From the NCBI GenBank assembly GCA_000381625.1, contig KB906767.1:5261357-5325356 (forward strand): a stretch of DNA of 64,000 nt. The letters run 5' to 3'. Positions 17,701 to 24,312 of the stretch are shown here, piece by piece. Under the pieces are notes generated by a model. That model was not told the DNA's origin. It made no database searches and was given only the letters and a program-made list of their open reading frames with translations. This DNA is from Bryobacterales bacterium KBS 96 (lineage in GTDB: Bacteria; Acidobacteriota; Terriglobia; Bryobacterales; Bryobacteraceae). Position 1 is the stretch's first letter, and every line of letters begins with the position of its first letter. The translations under genes and the position numbers were made by a program.

Positions 17701-18227
17701 ACCTTACCTTCAACGGTGGCGGCAACGACAATTTCAATATGCAGTTGAACAATGCCATTATTCCCGGTTCAATCAGCGCCGCGAACCCGGATGGCATTCA
17801 GATCGGCAATCAGTCCATCTTGGGCACGAACGCGATTCAACTCAACCCGATCGTTACCTGCGACCCGACGAAGAACCTCGGGCCGCATCAATACATCAAC
17901 GGAAGTTGCTTTGCGGCGCCCACCCAAGTGGGAGTGAACGGTCCGACCCTCTTGCCGGTGGCTTATGGTCCGGCCTTCTTCGATGCCGATCTGGGTATCT
18001 TCAAGAATTTCCAGATCAAAGAATCGATGAAATTGCAGTTTCGCGTCCAGGCTTACAACTTCTTGAATCACCCGTTATGGTCGTTCCCCAGCGGAACCAA
18101 TAATCTGACCCTCAATTTCCAACAGGACGCGAGCGGTCAAATAACACAGACCAATCCCAACTTCGGGACTGCCACAAACAAGCAGGGCAATCGTATTGTC
18201 GAACTGGAAGTGAAGTTCTACTTCTAA
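14709..18227 (+). CDS. TonB-dependent receptor, Oar-like, with N-terminal carboxypeptidase-regulatory-like domain
   Basis: The ATG at 14709 follows GGGGGAGG, a strong ribosome site, and gives 1172 aa. A signal peptide (LLCGLAIVLLIGTAIWAQ) precedes a carboxypeptidase-regulatory-like beta-sandwich at about 27-110 (ATLTGVVSDSTGALVANAKATLRD, YYTFASVPVGAYILTIEASGFQ). A plug domain follows (SGQTIGINGNG, EFKILTSNYGAENQKGPAVITSVTKAGGSDFHG), then a long beta-barrel ending in the aromatic VELEVKFYF expected of outer-membrane proteins. This architecture is typical of acidobacterial receptors that take up oligosaccharides or similar ligands with TonB-ExbBD energy. The divergent malectin regulator suggests a carbohydrate ligand. 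No SusD-like partner is present. Confidence 0.9.
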   Translation: MLKKLNRLLCGLAIVLLIGTAIWAQGMFATLTGVVSDSTGALVANAKATLRDAGSGSERVTTTDSHGYYTFASVPVGAYILTIEASGFQAYKVQDIRLGGAEKRNINATLQVGVTSQTVEVSGAADIVAPVDSGEKSSTLTTKELQNFVQVGSNAAEYIKIMPGFGMQNGAVNKSNYSGQTIGINGNGDSGSQSPLNNAFNYNGLPTNTLDIVADGAHVSDPGCNCDTPVNPNSDFLQEFKILTSNYGAENQKGPAVITSVTKAGGSDFHGNAFFDARNYVLNANDAYANATGTPQPANKYYYPGGSIGGPVLIPFTNFNKNRDKLFFFTGYEYFYQVLDTGILTATVPTAGMLNGDFSPAEVAKLGNITASGKAPGQVNQTMFPGGQIPASQIDPNMLALMKLYPAANADPNATGGFNYVKSEIFNQNNIQWVSRVDYNISDNTKLFVRYNLQRETQQFPVGLWWRQNDQVPYPTPVEGKNRSDSITGSLTHVFSPTMTNEVVFAYTFVGFPNVFADPSKVDRKTVGYNNAGLFKNGVSQIPSFGGNGGSGEAALVFQPGGFEAGGPTSGLYANKYMPSAGDTLTKVWGTHTLKTGFFYEWIRNAQPANNNTNGYMQFVPSSNTFTYGNAYADMLTGNMSSYNEANFNRINDIAYNTYEGFIQDSWKTTQRLTLEFGLRLSHFQPWVDNEGFGYSIFNQSQFSPGCAAAPTFCGFQWHSKDASVPLGGFPSRAVFWQPRLGVAYDLTGKGNTVLRGGWGRFYYHSGQFTNGLDASAGSESISLNPTNWGGAGPLLARNLSSIDFNATPAAPAAVDSRDDKQPYTDSYSVTLSQRLPWTSLMELSYVGNRSRDLQNTSGGAGSNINLVPAGAMLGEVNPATADANAFRPLQGYSDLNLATNNLYANYNSLQLTWARQRGRYTMSLNYTFQKAMGIVDPTRDPFNLTNDYGIQPGNRTHLFNAAYSIELPSPIRNNKIVSGLVNGWQVSGIAQWQSGANLTFNGGGNDNFNMQLNNAIIPGSISAANPDGIQIGNQSILGTNAIQLNPIVTCDPTKNLGPHQYINGSCFAAPTQVGVNGPTLLPVAYGPAFFDADLGIFKNFQIKESMKLQFRVQAYNFLNHPLWSFPSGTNNLTLNFQQDASGQITQTNPNFGTATNKQGNRIVELEVKFYF

Positions 18228-18236
18228 AGGCGATCT

Positions 18237-18263
18237 CCGGGGCGAGGCATGACCTCGCCCCGG
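18237..18263 (+). terminator. GC-rich hairpin after the TonB receptor gene
   Basis: CCGGGGCGAGG (18237-18247) pairs perfectly with CCTCGCCCCGG (18253-18263) over a 5-nt loop, 10 nt after the receptor stop. There is no T run, so termination may be Rho-assisted or the hairpin may protect the transcript 3' end. Confidence 0.6.
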
Positions 18264-18306
18264 CATTTGCCTCGACAATTTCGCGCGGCACGCTACAATC
18301 GCGTCT

Positions 18307-18401
18307 GGAAGCTAGACTCTGCCGGTGCAGGGCCCGGTCTTCAAAACCGGCGTGCGGCGCTTTGTGTCACGGGTGGGTTCGACTCCCACTAGCTTCCGCC
18401 A
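18307..18401 (+). tRNA. selC: tRNA-Sec (selenocysteine), anticodon TCA
   Basis: The 95-nt sequence folds as a selenocysteine tRNA. An 8-bp acceptor stem, GGAAGCTA (18307-18314) with TAGCTTCC (18390-18397), is followed by the discriminator G and an encoded CCA (18399-18401). The anticodon stem CCGGT/ACCGG (18334-18338/18346-18350) bounds the loop CTTCAAA with anticodon TCA at 18341-18343, which reads UGA. A long extra arm and GGTTCGACTCC T-loop region follow. Length, the 8-bp acceptor and the UCA anticodon together distinguish it from tRNA-Ser. It implies the host decodes some UGA codons as selenocysteine. No selA, selB or selD lies in the window. Confidence 0.95.
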
Positions 18402-18963
18402 GCTTAAGCTATTGAGTCTGCTATAGTTCCGCTAATGGACTGTTTCTGGATTGTACTCCAGATTACAGTGGTGATACGCTTTTCTCCGCGGCATGTTGAA
18501 GCTCTACCTTCGACATCGAAAAGATTGCGCCCGCTCGTATCCAAAAGAGAGGCGAGTCTATGAGCCTAAAACAGAGAGTGAAAGAAATAAGGATTGCGAC
18601 TGTACAATCAGTGCCGAAAGTACGCTGCGTGGGGAGAATACGCTGCGTGGGGAGAATAACGTCACCAACAAATCCACTGGTACCGCAGACTGGAGCGAGG
18701 CGCAGCAGGTCATCAAGAATGGTTCGCTTGGGATTCAACAGTTCCGCCGTCCGAAATTGAACAAGAAAAACCCGACGATTGGCTATGGGTCCGAAGCTTC
18801 CTGGAGAGCCTCGGGCGTGCCGGCACGAACGTTGAGCCCTCCGCAAGGCGAAAGTTCGAGCTATTCGCGAATCCTCCCGTTGGATCACCTCGACACGATC
18901 AGCAAGTTTGTCGAGTCGTGGCGGAATTGGAACCCGAACCACAACAAGGCAAGTCCACCAGAC
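18402..18963. other. Gene-poor region downstream of tRNA-Sec
   Basis: About 560 nt between the tRNA and the beta-helix remnant. It contains a small stem (TCTGGA at 18445-18450 with TCCAGA at 18457-18462) and an 18-bp tandem duplication (18621-18656). Open frames on both strands have no recognisable domain, and their compositions look non-coding. Confidence 0.5.
18621..18656. repeat. Perfect 18-bp tandem duplication
   Basis: The unit TACGCTGCGTGGGGAGAA occurs at 18621-18638 and immediately again at 18639-18656, with no mismatch, inside apparently non-coding DNA. It looks like a recent slippage duplication. Confidence 0.8.
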
Positions 18964-19173
18964 AAGAAAATCCCCCGGCGCCGGGTATCCAGCAGCATTG
19001 TTGATGGTGCGTTTAGGCGTGCTTATATTCCGTGCCTCAACGCAGCTTCTTCCATCGGATCTACCCGGCGAGACATAGAGGTTCCTTCCAGATCTCGCAT
19101 GCGCGCTGATTGGGCCAGCAAGCAATAAGGCTGCGCCGGGTAGCGTAGAGGCAGTCCTGACACTTGGATACAT
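18964..19173 (-). pseudogene. Remnant of a secreted right-handed beta-helix protein gene
   Basis: On the minus strand an ATG at 19173 opens MYPSVRTASTLPGAALLLAGPISAHA, which resembles a signal peptide. The following 40 residues (LYVSPGRSDGRSC, STPKRTINNAAG, PAPGD) match the start of the beta-helix domain of the intact protein encoded at 39187-41070 (YYVSPNGSDGRSC...). After the PAPGD segment the similarity ends abruptly and the frame loses all domain character. The DNA match is a gap-free 104-nt block (18974-19077 with 40220-40323). This is therefore the 5' stub of a related gene, without the LamG domain of the other copy, truncated at the 3' end of the exopolysaccharide cluster. Confidence 0.75.
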
Positions 19174-19234
19174 AGCTAGCGTCCCTGTGTGGCGGAGCGA
19201 AGCAGGATTAGTGATAAGTTGATGTAGTGATAAG

Positions 19235-20758
19235 TTATAGAGCAGCCCCACCTGCGAACGCTGCCATCACCACCTCGTCCCTCTGCTCGGCGTGGCGTGG
19301 GATGCCGGCATTGGCCAAACATTTCTGATTGCTGTATGAGGGATTTCGATAATCCCGAATGTCTCCGGCTTCTAGATGCCGCTTCATTTCCAGAATGCCT
19401 TTTTCGAGAGTCCATTGGGCCTGAAAACCTAGCAGTCTCTCTATCTTTATGAACGAAACACGGTAGTTGCGACGGTCAGAGTTGTCGATATGTTCGATTC
19501 GCGCATCTGGAAAGAACTTCTGGATCTTCGTACCGATATCCGAAAGTGTGAAATTCAGGTGCGAATCGCCAACGTTGAGGATCTCTCCTCCGAGGTGTTT
19601 GCGTGCGGTGAGCACAAGCATCATCGCGTCTGCGATGTCGGCGACATGAATGAACGGACGCCATTGCTGGCCGTTGTAGATTGTGATTAATTTCTCCTGA
19701 TACGCCTTAGCGGTTAGGAGATTGACGACGAGATCGAAGCGCGGTCTGTACGAGTGGCCAAACACCGTTGCCAATCTCAGAATGGTTGGTTGGAAGTTCT
19801 CATCAGCCGCCGCCATCAGCGCTTGCTCTGATTCCACCTTGGTGCGTCCATACAGAGAAATCGGCTGAGCGGGTGCGGTCTCGTCCACCATGTCGTCAGT
19901 TGCCCCGTACACGCTACAACTGGAAGCGAATACCAATTTTCGGACGCCATCGCCCTTCGCCACTTCAATCAGCATGCGAGTGGCTGCGTAGTTGATCTCC
20001 GATGTCGTGCGGTGATCCAATTCACACGCGGGGTCGCCCACGATTGCCGCAAGATGAATAATCGAACCAACACCGTTGACTGCCTGCACCACGTGTTTCA
20101 TGTTGCGGCAGTCGCCCTCGATTAGCTGAAACCGGTTGTGACATAGGATGTCTTGAATTGCTCCCGGTCCGTACAGGAGCTTATCGAGCACCTTGACTTG
20201 ATACCCCTGCGCCAGCAAGCGACGAACCAGAATCGACCCGATATAACCTGCACCGCCGACTACCAGCACCGTTTTGCACCGATTCGTGACAGCGACCCCG
20301 TCGCGAGGGGCGACCTCGTAGCGCGAAACGAAAACCTCCTTAAGAAGCCGCGATGCCGGGACAACCAAGCTCACCAACACGGCAAAACCGACGGCAATCG
20401 AATGTTCGAGCATAACGCGATCATTCAGTGCAAAGGCGGAAACTGAGTAAGTGATTCCGATTAACGCACATGCTCCCGCCGCCCTTGCGGCGCGTTGCCG
20501 TCCGGACAAGCCGCGATTGTAAATCCCCCCAACGGCGAAAGTAATCGGGAATAGGGCGGCGAACGGACAGAACATCAGATAATAGTTCGCGAAATGACTC
20601 AGTTGTGCATGGACGCCGGTCAAATCGGCTGACGCAATTCTCCAGAGAGCCACGGCAAGCCATACCGCCAACATGCAAATATTGACGATAGCGAAATCAA
20701 TTGCTGCCCGCACTCGGAACTCGCCGTGGGAGCCAAATGAACTCAGTCTGGTGATCAT
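19235..20758 (-). CDS. NAD-dependent sugar epimerase/dehydratase with N-terminal four-helix membrane domain
   Basis: This 507-aa protein has about four transmembrane helices in its first 145 residues (AIDFAIVNICMLAVWLAVALW, YYLMFCPFAALFPITFAVGGIY, AAGACALIGITYSVSAFAL, SIAVGFAVLVSLVVPASRLL), then an extended short-chain dehydrogenase domain. That domain shows VLVVGGAGYIGSILVRRL (NAD-binding), HLAAIVGDPA, and SSCSVYG with the catalytic YGRTK. The membrane part resembles the N-terminus of WbpM/CapD/PglF dehydratases, but the catalytic part is closer to 4-epimerase/dTDP-glucose-dehydratase-type enzymes and has Tyr, unlike the Met of WbpM. GGAGGAATC precedes the ATG. As the last gene of the cluster it probably makes a nucleotide sugar at the membrane. 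Confidence 0.82.
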   Translation of the reverse strand: MITRLSSFGSHGEFRVRAAIDFAIVNICMLAVWLAVALWRIASADLTGVHAQLSHFANYYLMFCPFAALFPITFAVGGIYNRGLSGRQRAARAAGACALIGITYSVSAFALNDRVMLEHSIAVGFAVLVSLVVPASRLLKEVFVSRYEVAPRDGVAVTNRCKTVLVVGGAGYIGSILVRRLLAQGYQVKVLDKLLYGPGAIQDILCHNRFQLIEGDCRNMKHVVQAVNGVGSIIHLAAIVGDPACELDHRTTSEINYAATRMLIEVAKGDGVRKLVFASSCSVYGATDDMVDETAPAQPISLYGRTKVESEQALMAAADENFQPTILRLATVFGHSYRPRFDLVVNLLTAKAYQEKLITIYNGQQWRPFIHVADIADAMMLVLTARKHLGGEILNVGDSHLNFTLSDIGTKIQKFFPDARIEHIDNSDRRNYRVSFIKIERLLGFQAQWTLEKGILEMKRHLEAGDIRDYRNPSYSNQKCLANAGIPRHAEQRDEVVMAAFAGGAAL

Positions 20759-20856
20759 GATTCCTCCAAATACTCAAGGAACATTCGAGGTTTTAAGGCG
20801 CCGCCGCACAGACTTGGTGTGACTTGGCGATAAGAGGACGTTTTAGCTTCCAGAAG

Positions 20857-22044
20857 TTAGGCAGACGCAGCAGCCCTCGTAATCACTGGGGCCGAACGTG
20901 ACCGCACCACGGCTGTCTGTACCGCCTCGATGACATCCTGAGTGTCTGCTTCGGACATTTTCGGGTAAAGCGGGAGGGAAACGAGACCGCGATATAGCTT
21001 TTCAGCGACCGGAAATTCCTTAGTTCGGTATCCGAAGACCTCGCGGTAAAAAGAGTGCCGGTGTACCGGGATGAAGTGCACACTGCAGCCGATCTCGGCT
21101 GTCGCGAGCTCGGCAATGAAGCTACAGCGATCCAGCTTCCCGTTTCCGTCCAGTTGTACGGGATAGAGGTGATAGACATGAGACCGGTCATCACGACGAA
21201 CAGGGCAGTGGACTTCTGGAAGATTGGCGAACGCCGTATCGTAAGTTGCGGCAATTTCCTGCCTCCGCCGGATGAAGTTGTCAAGGCGGTGCAGTTGGTG
21301 AATGCCAATGCTCGCCTGGATATCCGTCATGTTGTATTTATATCCGGCATAGCGAACGTCGTACTCCCATCCTGCGCCGCGGGTATAACGTTTCCATGCA
21401 TCGCGTGTCATTCCGTGCAGCGAGAGCAGGCGCATGCGCCCGGCGAGTTCGGGATCCGCGGTGGTCACCATACCTCCTTCCCCGGTAGTCAAGTTCTTTG
21501 TTGCATAGAAGCTAAATGCCACTGCGTGGCCGTGCGTGCCGATTTTCTTCCCGCGGTACAGCGCTCCTGCGGCGTGCGCGGCGTCCTCCACAACAGCTAG
21601 TCTATGCTGGACACCGATGTCGAGAATTTCGTCTAATTCGCAAGCTTGGCCTGCATAATGCACTGGCATGATTGCTCGCGTCCGGGGCGTGATCGCCCGC
21701 CTTACGCATGCTGGATCGATTTGGAAATCCGGCTTGACATCAACCAGAACGGGTTTCGCTCCCAGATGCACGACAACGTTTGCGGTCGCACAGAACGTCA
21801 TTGTCGGCAGAATCACTTCGTCTCCCTGGCCAATTCCTAGAGCTGTAAGCGCGACGTGCAGACCGGCAGTGCAGGAACTTACTGCCACAGCGTGAGCGCA
21901 GCCGACATAAGCGGCGAATTCCTCTTCGAACCGCTTCACTTTTGGCCCAGTTGTGATCCAACCACTCCGCATGCTATCGGCGACCTCGGCAATCTCTTCC
22001 TCACCGATGCTAGGCAAACAAAACGGCAAATACGTTTTTCGCAT
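20857..22044 (-). CDS. DegT/DnrJ/EryC1/StrS-family sugar aminotransferase (first copy)
   Basis: This 395-aa PLP enzyme has SSCTAGLHVALTALGIGQGDEVILPTMTFCATANVV (56-91), VVEDAAHAAGA (151-161) and the PLP lysine in FSFYATKNLTTGEGGMV (K183). The family transfers an amino group to keto-sugars on nucleotide carriers during polysaccharide building-block synthesis. With the SDR gene downstream it could form a dehydratase/aminotransferase pair (4-keto to 4-amino sugar), which is an inference from adjacency. It lies 18 nt after the epimerase gene and in the same orientation. It differs clearly from the second DegT protein at 23158-24282, so the two probably have different substrates. Confidence 0.9.
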   Translation of the reverse strand: MRKTYLPFCLPSIGEEEIAEVADSMRSGWITTGPKVKRFEEEFAAYVGCAHAVAVSSCTAGLHVALTALGIGQGDEVILPTMTFCATANVVVHLGAKPVLVDVKPDFQIDPACVRRAITPRTRAIMPVHYAGQACELDEILDIGVQHRLAVVEDAAHAAGALYRGKKIGTHGHAVAFSFYATKNLTTGEGGMVTTADPELAGRMRLLSLHGMTRDAWKRYTRGAGWEYDVRYAGYKYNMTDIQASIGIHQLHRLDNFIRRRQEIAATYDTAFANLPEVHCPVRRDDRSHVYHLYPVQLDGNGKLDRCSFIAELATAEIGCSVHFIPVHRHSFYREVFGYRTKEFPVAEKLYRGLVSLPLYPKMSEADTQDVIEAVQTAVVRSRSAPVITRAAASA

Positions 22045-22062
22045 TATCGACTATCTCCTTTG

Positions 22063-23142
22063 CTAACCCACTGCCTCTGCGAGAGCCAAGGCAATCTTTC
22101 GCGAAGCAGTGCCGTCGCCGTATGGATTTGCTTCAATTCCCGTGCTTCCCCACGCGGCATTCACTGCTTCAACTATCGAATCCACTGAGACCGGGGGCGC
22201 CAGCCGGTTCCACCCCAGCGCCACCGACTCGACCCATTCCGTCTCCTCGCGCACGGTTACACACGGCACGCGATGAAAAAACGCCTCCTTCTGCAAGCCT
22301 CCGGAATCTGTCACAACCAGGCCGGCGTTCACTGTAAGTTGCATCATGGGCAAGTAGCCCACCGGACCGCTCACATGAACGTTGCTTGCTGCCTTCCATC
22401 CGTTGATTAACCTTCGGGTCCGGGGGTGGACCAGGAAAACAACCTGTCTGGTAGTAGCAATGGTATTTAGTGAATCGAGCAAATATCGCAGCCGGCATGG
22501 TTCGTCTGTGTTCTCTGCACGATGAATGGTCGCGACTACATACTGCTTTCTGGAAAGCGGCAGATTCGCGATGCAGCCATTAGTGGAAGTCAGCAAGGAC
22601 CGATACTGGAGAGCCGCGTCCAGCATTACGTCACCTACGACGTGAATGCGGTCGCCTGCAATACCTTCTCTCATCAGGTTGTCCCGTGAATTCGCTGTGG
22701 GAGCGAATAGCAGATCGGACAATGTGTCCGTCACTACCCGGTTCACCTCTTCGGGCATTCTGCGATTAAAGGATCGCAACCCCGCTTCGACATGCGCGAT
22801 CGGGCGTTGAAGTTTGGCAGCTACGATGGCGGCCGCCAACGTTGAATTGGTGTCGCCAAACACAAGAATCCAGTCGGGCCTACAGGAGAGAATAGGCGTC
22901 TCGAGGGCTGCTATCATTCGCGCCGTCTGGCTAGCATGGCTTCCGGACCCGATGCCGAGATTGACATCGGGCTTTCTGATGGCAAGTTCTTCAAAAAACA
23001 GATCGGACATTTCCGGATCGTAGTGCTGCCCGGTATGAACCAGAATCTCCCGTAAACCGGCGTTTGCAAGAGCGCAACTTACTGGTCCTGCCTTGATAAA
23101 CTGTGGTCTCGCTCCGACAACGGTGAGAACCACAGGTTTCAT
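22063..23142 (-). CDS. UDP-N-acetylglucosamine 2-epimerase-family protein (WecB/WbpI-like)
   Basis: From the ATG at 23142 the protein is 359 aa, beginning MKPVVLTVVGARPQFIKAGPV. It has HTGQHYDPEMSDLFF, HVEAGLRSFNRRMPEEVNR, HVVGDVMLDAAL, ATIHRAENTD and DSGGLQKEAFFHRVPCVTVREETEW. These are the signature blocks of non-hydrolysing UDP-HexNAc 2-epimerases, including the catalytic His/Glu region. The family interconverts UDP-GlcNAc and UDP-ManNAc, and WbpI-type members act on the diacetamido-uronic acid. With WbpB/D- and WbpE-like genes directly upstream, the WbpI role is the better guess. A TTG start at 23157 is also open. Confidence 0.88.
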   Translation of the reverse strand: MKPVVLTVVGARPQFIKAGPVSCALANAGLREILVHTGQHYDPEMSDLFFEELAIRKPDVNLGIGSGSHASQTARMIAALETPILSCRPDWILVFGDTNSTLAAAIVAAKLQRPIAHVEAGLRSFNRRMPEEVNRVVTDTLSDLLFAPTANSRDNLMREGIAGDRIHVVGDVMLDAALQYRSLLTSTNGCIANLPLSRKQYVVATIHRAENTDEPCRLRYLLDSLNTIATTRQVVFLVHPRTRRLINGWKAASNVHVSGPVGYLPMMQLTVNAGLVVTDSGGLQKEAFFHRVPCVTVREETEWVESVALGWNRLAPPVSVDSIVEAVNAAWGSTGIEANPYGDGTASRKIALALAEAVG

Positions 23143-23157
23143 AATCTGTCTCAGCAA

Positions 23158-24282
23158 TCAGTTGGCGGTGGCGGCAATTGCAGATGGCATCCATGCCAGC
23201 ACGCTATCCGCCACGTAGGCCAGCATGTCAGCACTGAGTTCGGGATAGACCGGCAACGCGAGTACTTCTTGGGCAGCGGCTTCAGCTTCCGGGAAACAGC
23301 CATTCCTAATCCCGAGATACGCGAAGCACGGCTGTAAATGCATCGGAAGCGGATAATAGATCTCACAGCCAATCTGCTTAGCCTTCAACCAATCGAGTAA
23401 CTCGTCGCGATTCTTTAGTCGAACGACGTATTGGTTGTAGATGCTGCAGGCGTTGGCAGCAATGTATGGAACACCGATATGGGAGCCGCCAAATCGGGCG
23501 TTGTAGTATGCAGCATTCCGGCGGCGTGCGTCATGCCACCAGTCGAGGCGGCGTAATTTTACCAGCAGGATGGCAGCCTGAATTGCGTCGAGTCTGAAAT
23601 TTCCGCCCACATAGTGGTGAAAGTACTTCGACTGGGCGCCGTGGTTGCGAAGCGTTACCAAGCGCCGGTGCAGCGCGGGGTCGTTCGTGACGACCATGCC
23701 GCCGTCTCCGGCTGCACCCAGATTTTTGCTCGGAAAGAAACTGAAACAGCCCGCAGTCCCGATGGCGCCGGCACTGCGCCCCTTGTAAGTTGCCCCGATT
23801 GCTTGGGCCGCATCCTCAACCACTGCCAACCCGTGCTCTTCGGCGATTGCCAGGATCGGGTCCATATCGGCCATCTGCCCAAATAGATGAACGGGCACGA
23901 TAGCTCTCGTCTTGCTCGTCACTGCGTCATGTAGCAAGGCCGGATCCAGGTTATATGTTCGCCTGTCGATGTCGACAAAAACCGGCGTGGCGCCAAGACG
24001 GGCGATGCAACCTACCGTCGCGAAAAATGTAAAAGGTGTTGTGATGACCTCATCGCCCGGCCCGATCTGCAGGGCCATCATGGTACTAAGAAGGGCGTCG
24101 GTTCCGCTTGACATCGCCACGGCGAAAGCACATCCGTACTTCGCGGCGACAGCGCGCTCCAGTTCCGTCACGTTCGGGCCACCGATACAAACCTGCGACT
24201 TCAGGACACACGCGACGGCGTCCATAATTTCGTCTTCGATGGTGGCAAACTGCGCCTTTAGATCAAGCAGTGGAACTTGCAA
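23158..24282 (-). CDS. DegT-family aminotransferase (second copy, WbpE-like)
   Basis: This 374-aa PLP enzyme begins MQVPLLDLKAQFATIEDEI and carries SSGTDALLSTMMALQIGPGDEVITTPFTFFATV (58-90), VVEDAAQAIGATYKGR and the PLP lysine in FSFFPSKNLGAAGDGGMVVT (K186). These motifs and the length match WbpE/WlbC, which aminates the 3-keto product made by the Gfo/Idh oxidoreductase WbpB/WlbA. Its neighbour upstream encodes exactly such an oxidoreductase fused to the acetyltransferase that would act next, and a 2-epimerase gene follows, so the context supports this role. Assignment is by motif and context, not by alignment. Confidence 0.88.
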   Translation of the reverse strand: MQVPLLDLKAQFATIEDEIMDAVACVLKSQVCIGGPNVTELERAVAAKYGCAFAVAMSSGTDALLSTMMALQIGPGDEVITTPFTFFATVGCIARLGATPVFVDIDRRTYNLDPALLHDAVTSKTRAIVPVHLFGQMADMDPILAIAEEHGLAVVEDAAQAIGATYKGRSAGAIGTAGCFSFFPSKNLGAAGDGGMVVTNDPALHRRLVTLRNHGAQSKYFHHYVGGNFRLDAIQAAILLVKLRRLDWWHDARRRNAAYYNARFGGSHIGVPYIAANACSIYNQYVVRLKNRDELLDWLKAKQIGCEIYYPLPMHLQPCFAYLGIRNGCFPEAEAAAQEVLALPVYPELSADMLAYVADSVLAWMPSAIAATAN

Positions 24283-24312
24283 GCTGGATCTCCTTCCGGC
24301 AGAACTAGGGCG

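Noticed and set aside
18463-19128. Overlapping long ORFs on both strands after tRNA-Sec (263 and 211 codons)
   Set aside because: Only the first part of the minus-strand frame (19173-18964) has protein similarity. The rest is unrecognisable, and the plus-strand frame is its shadow.
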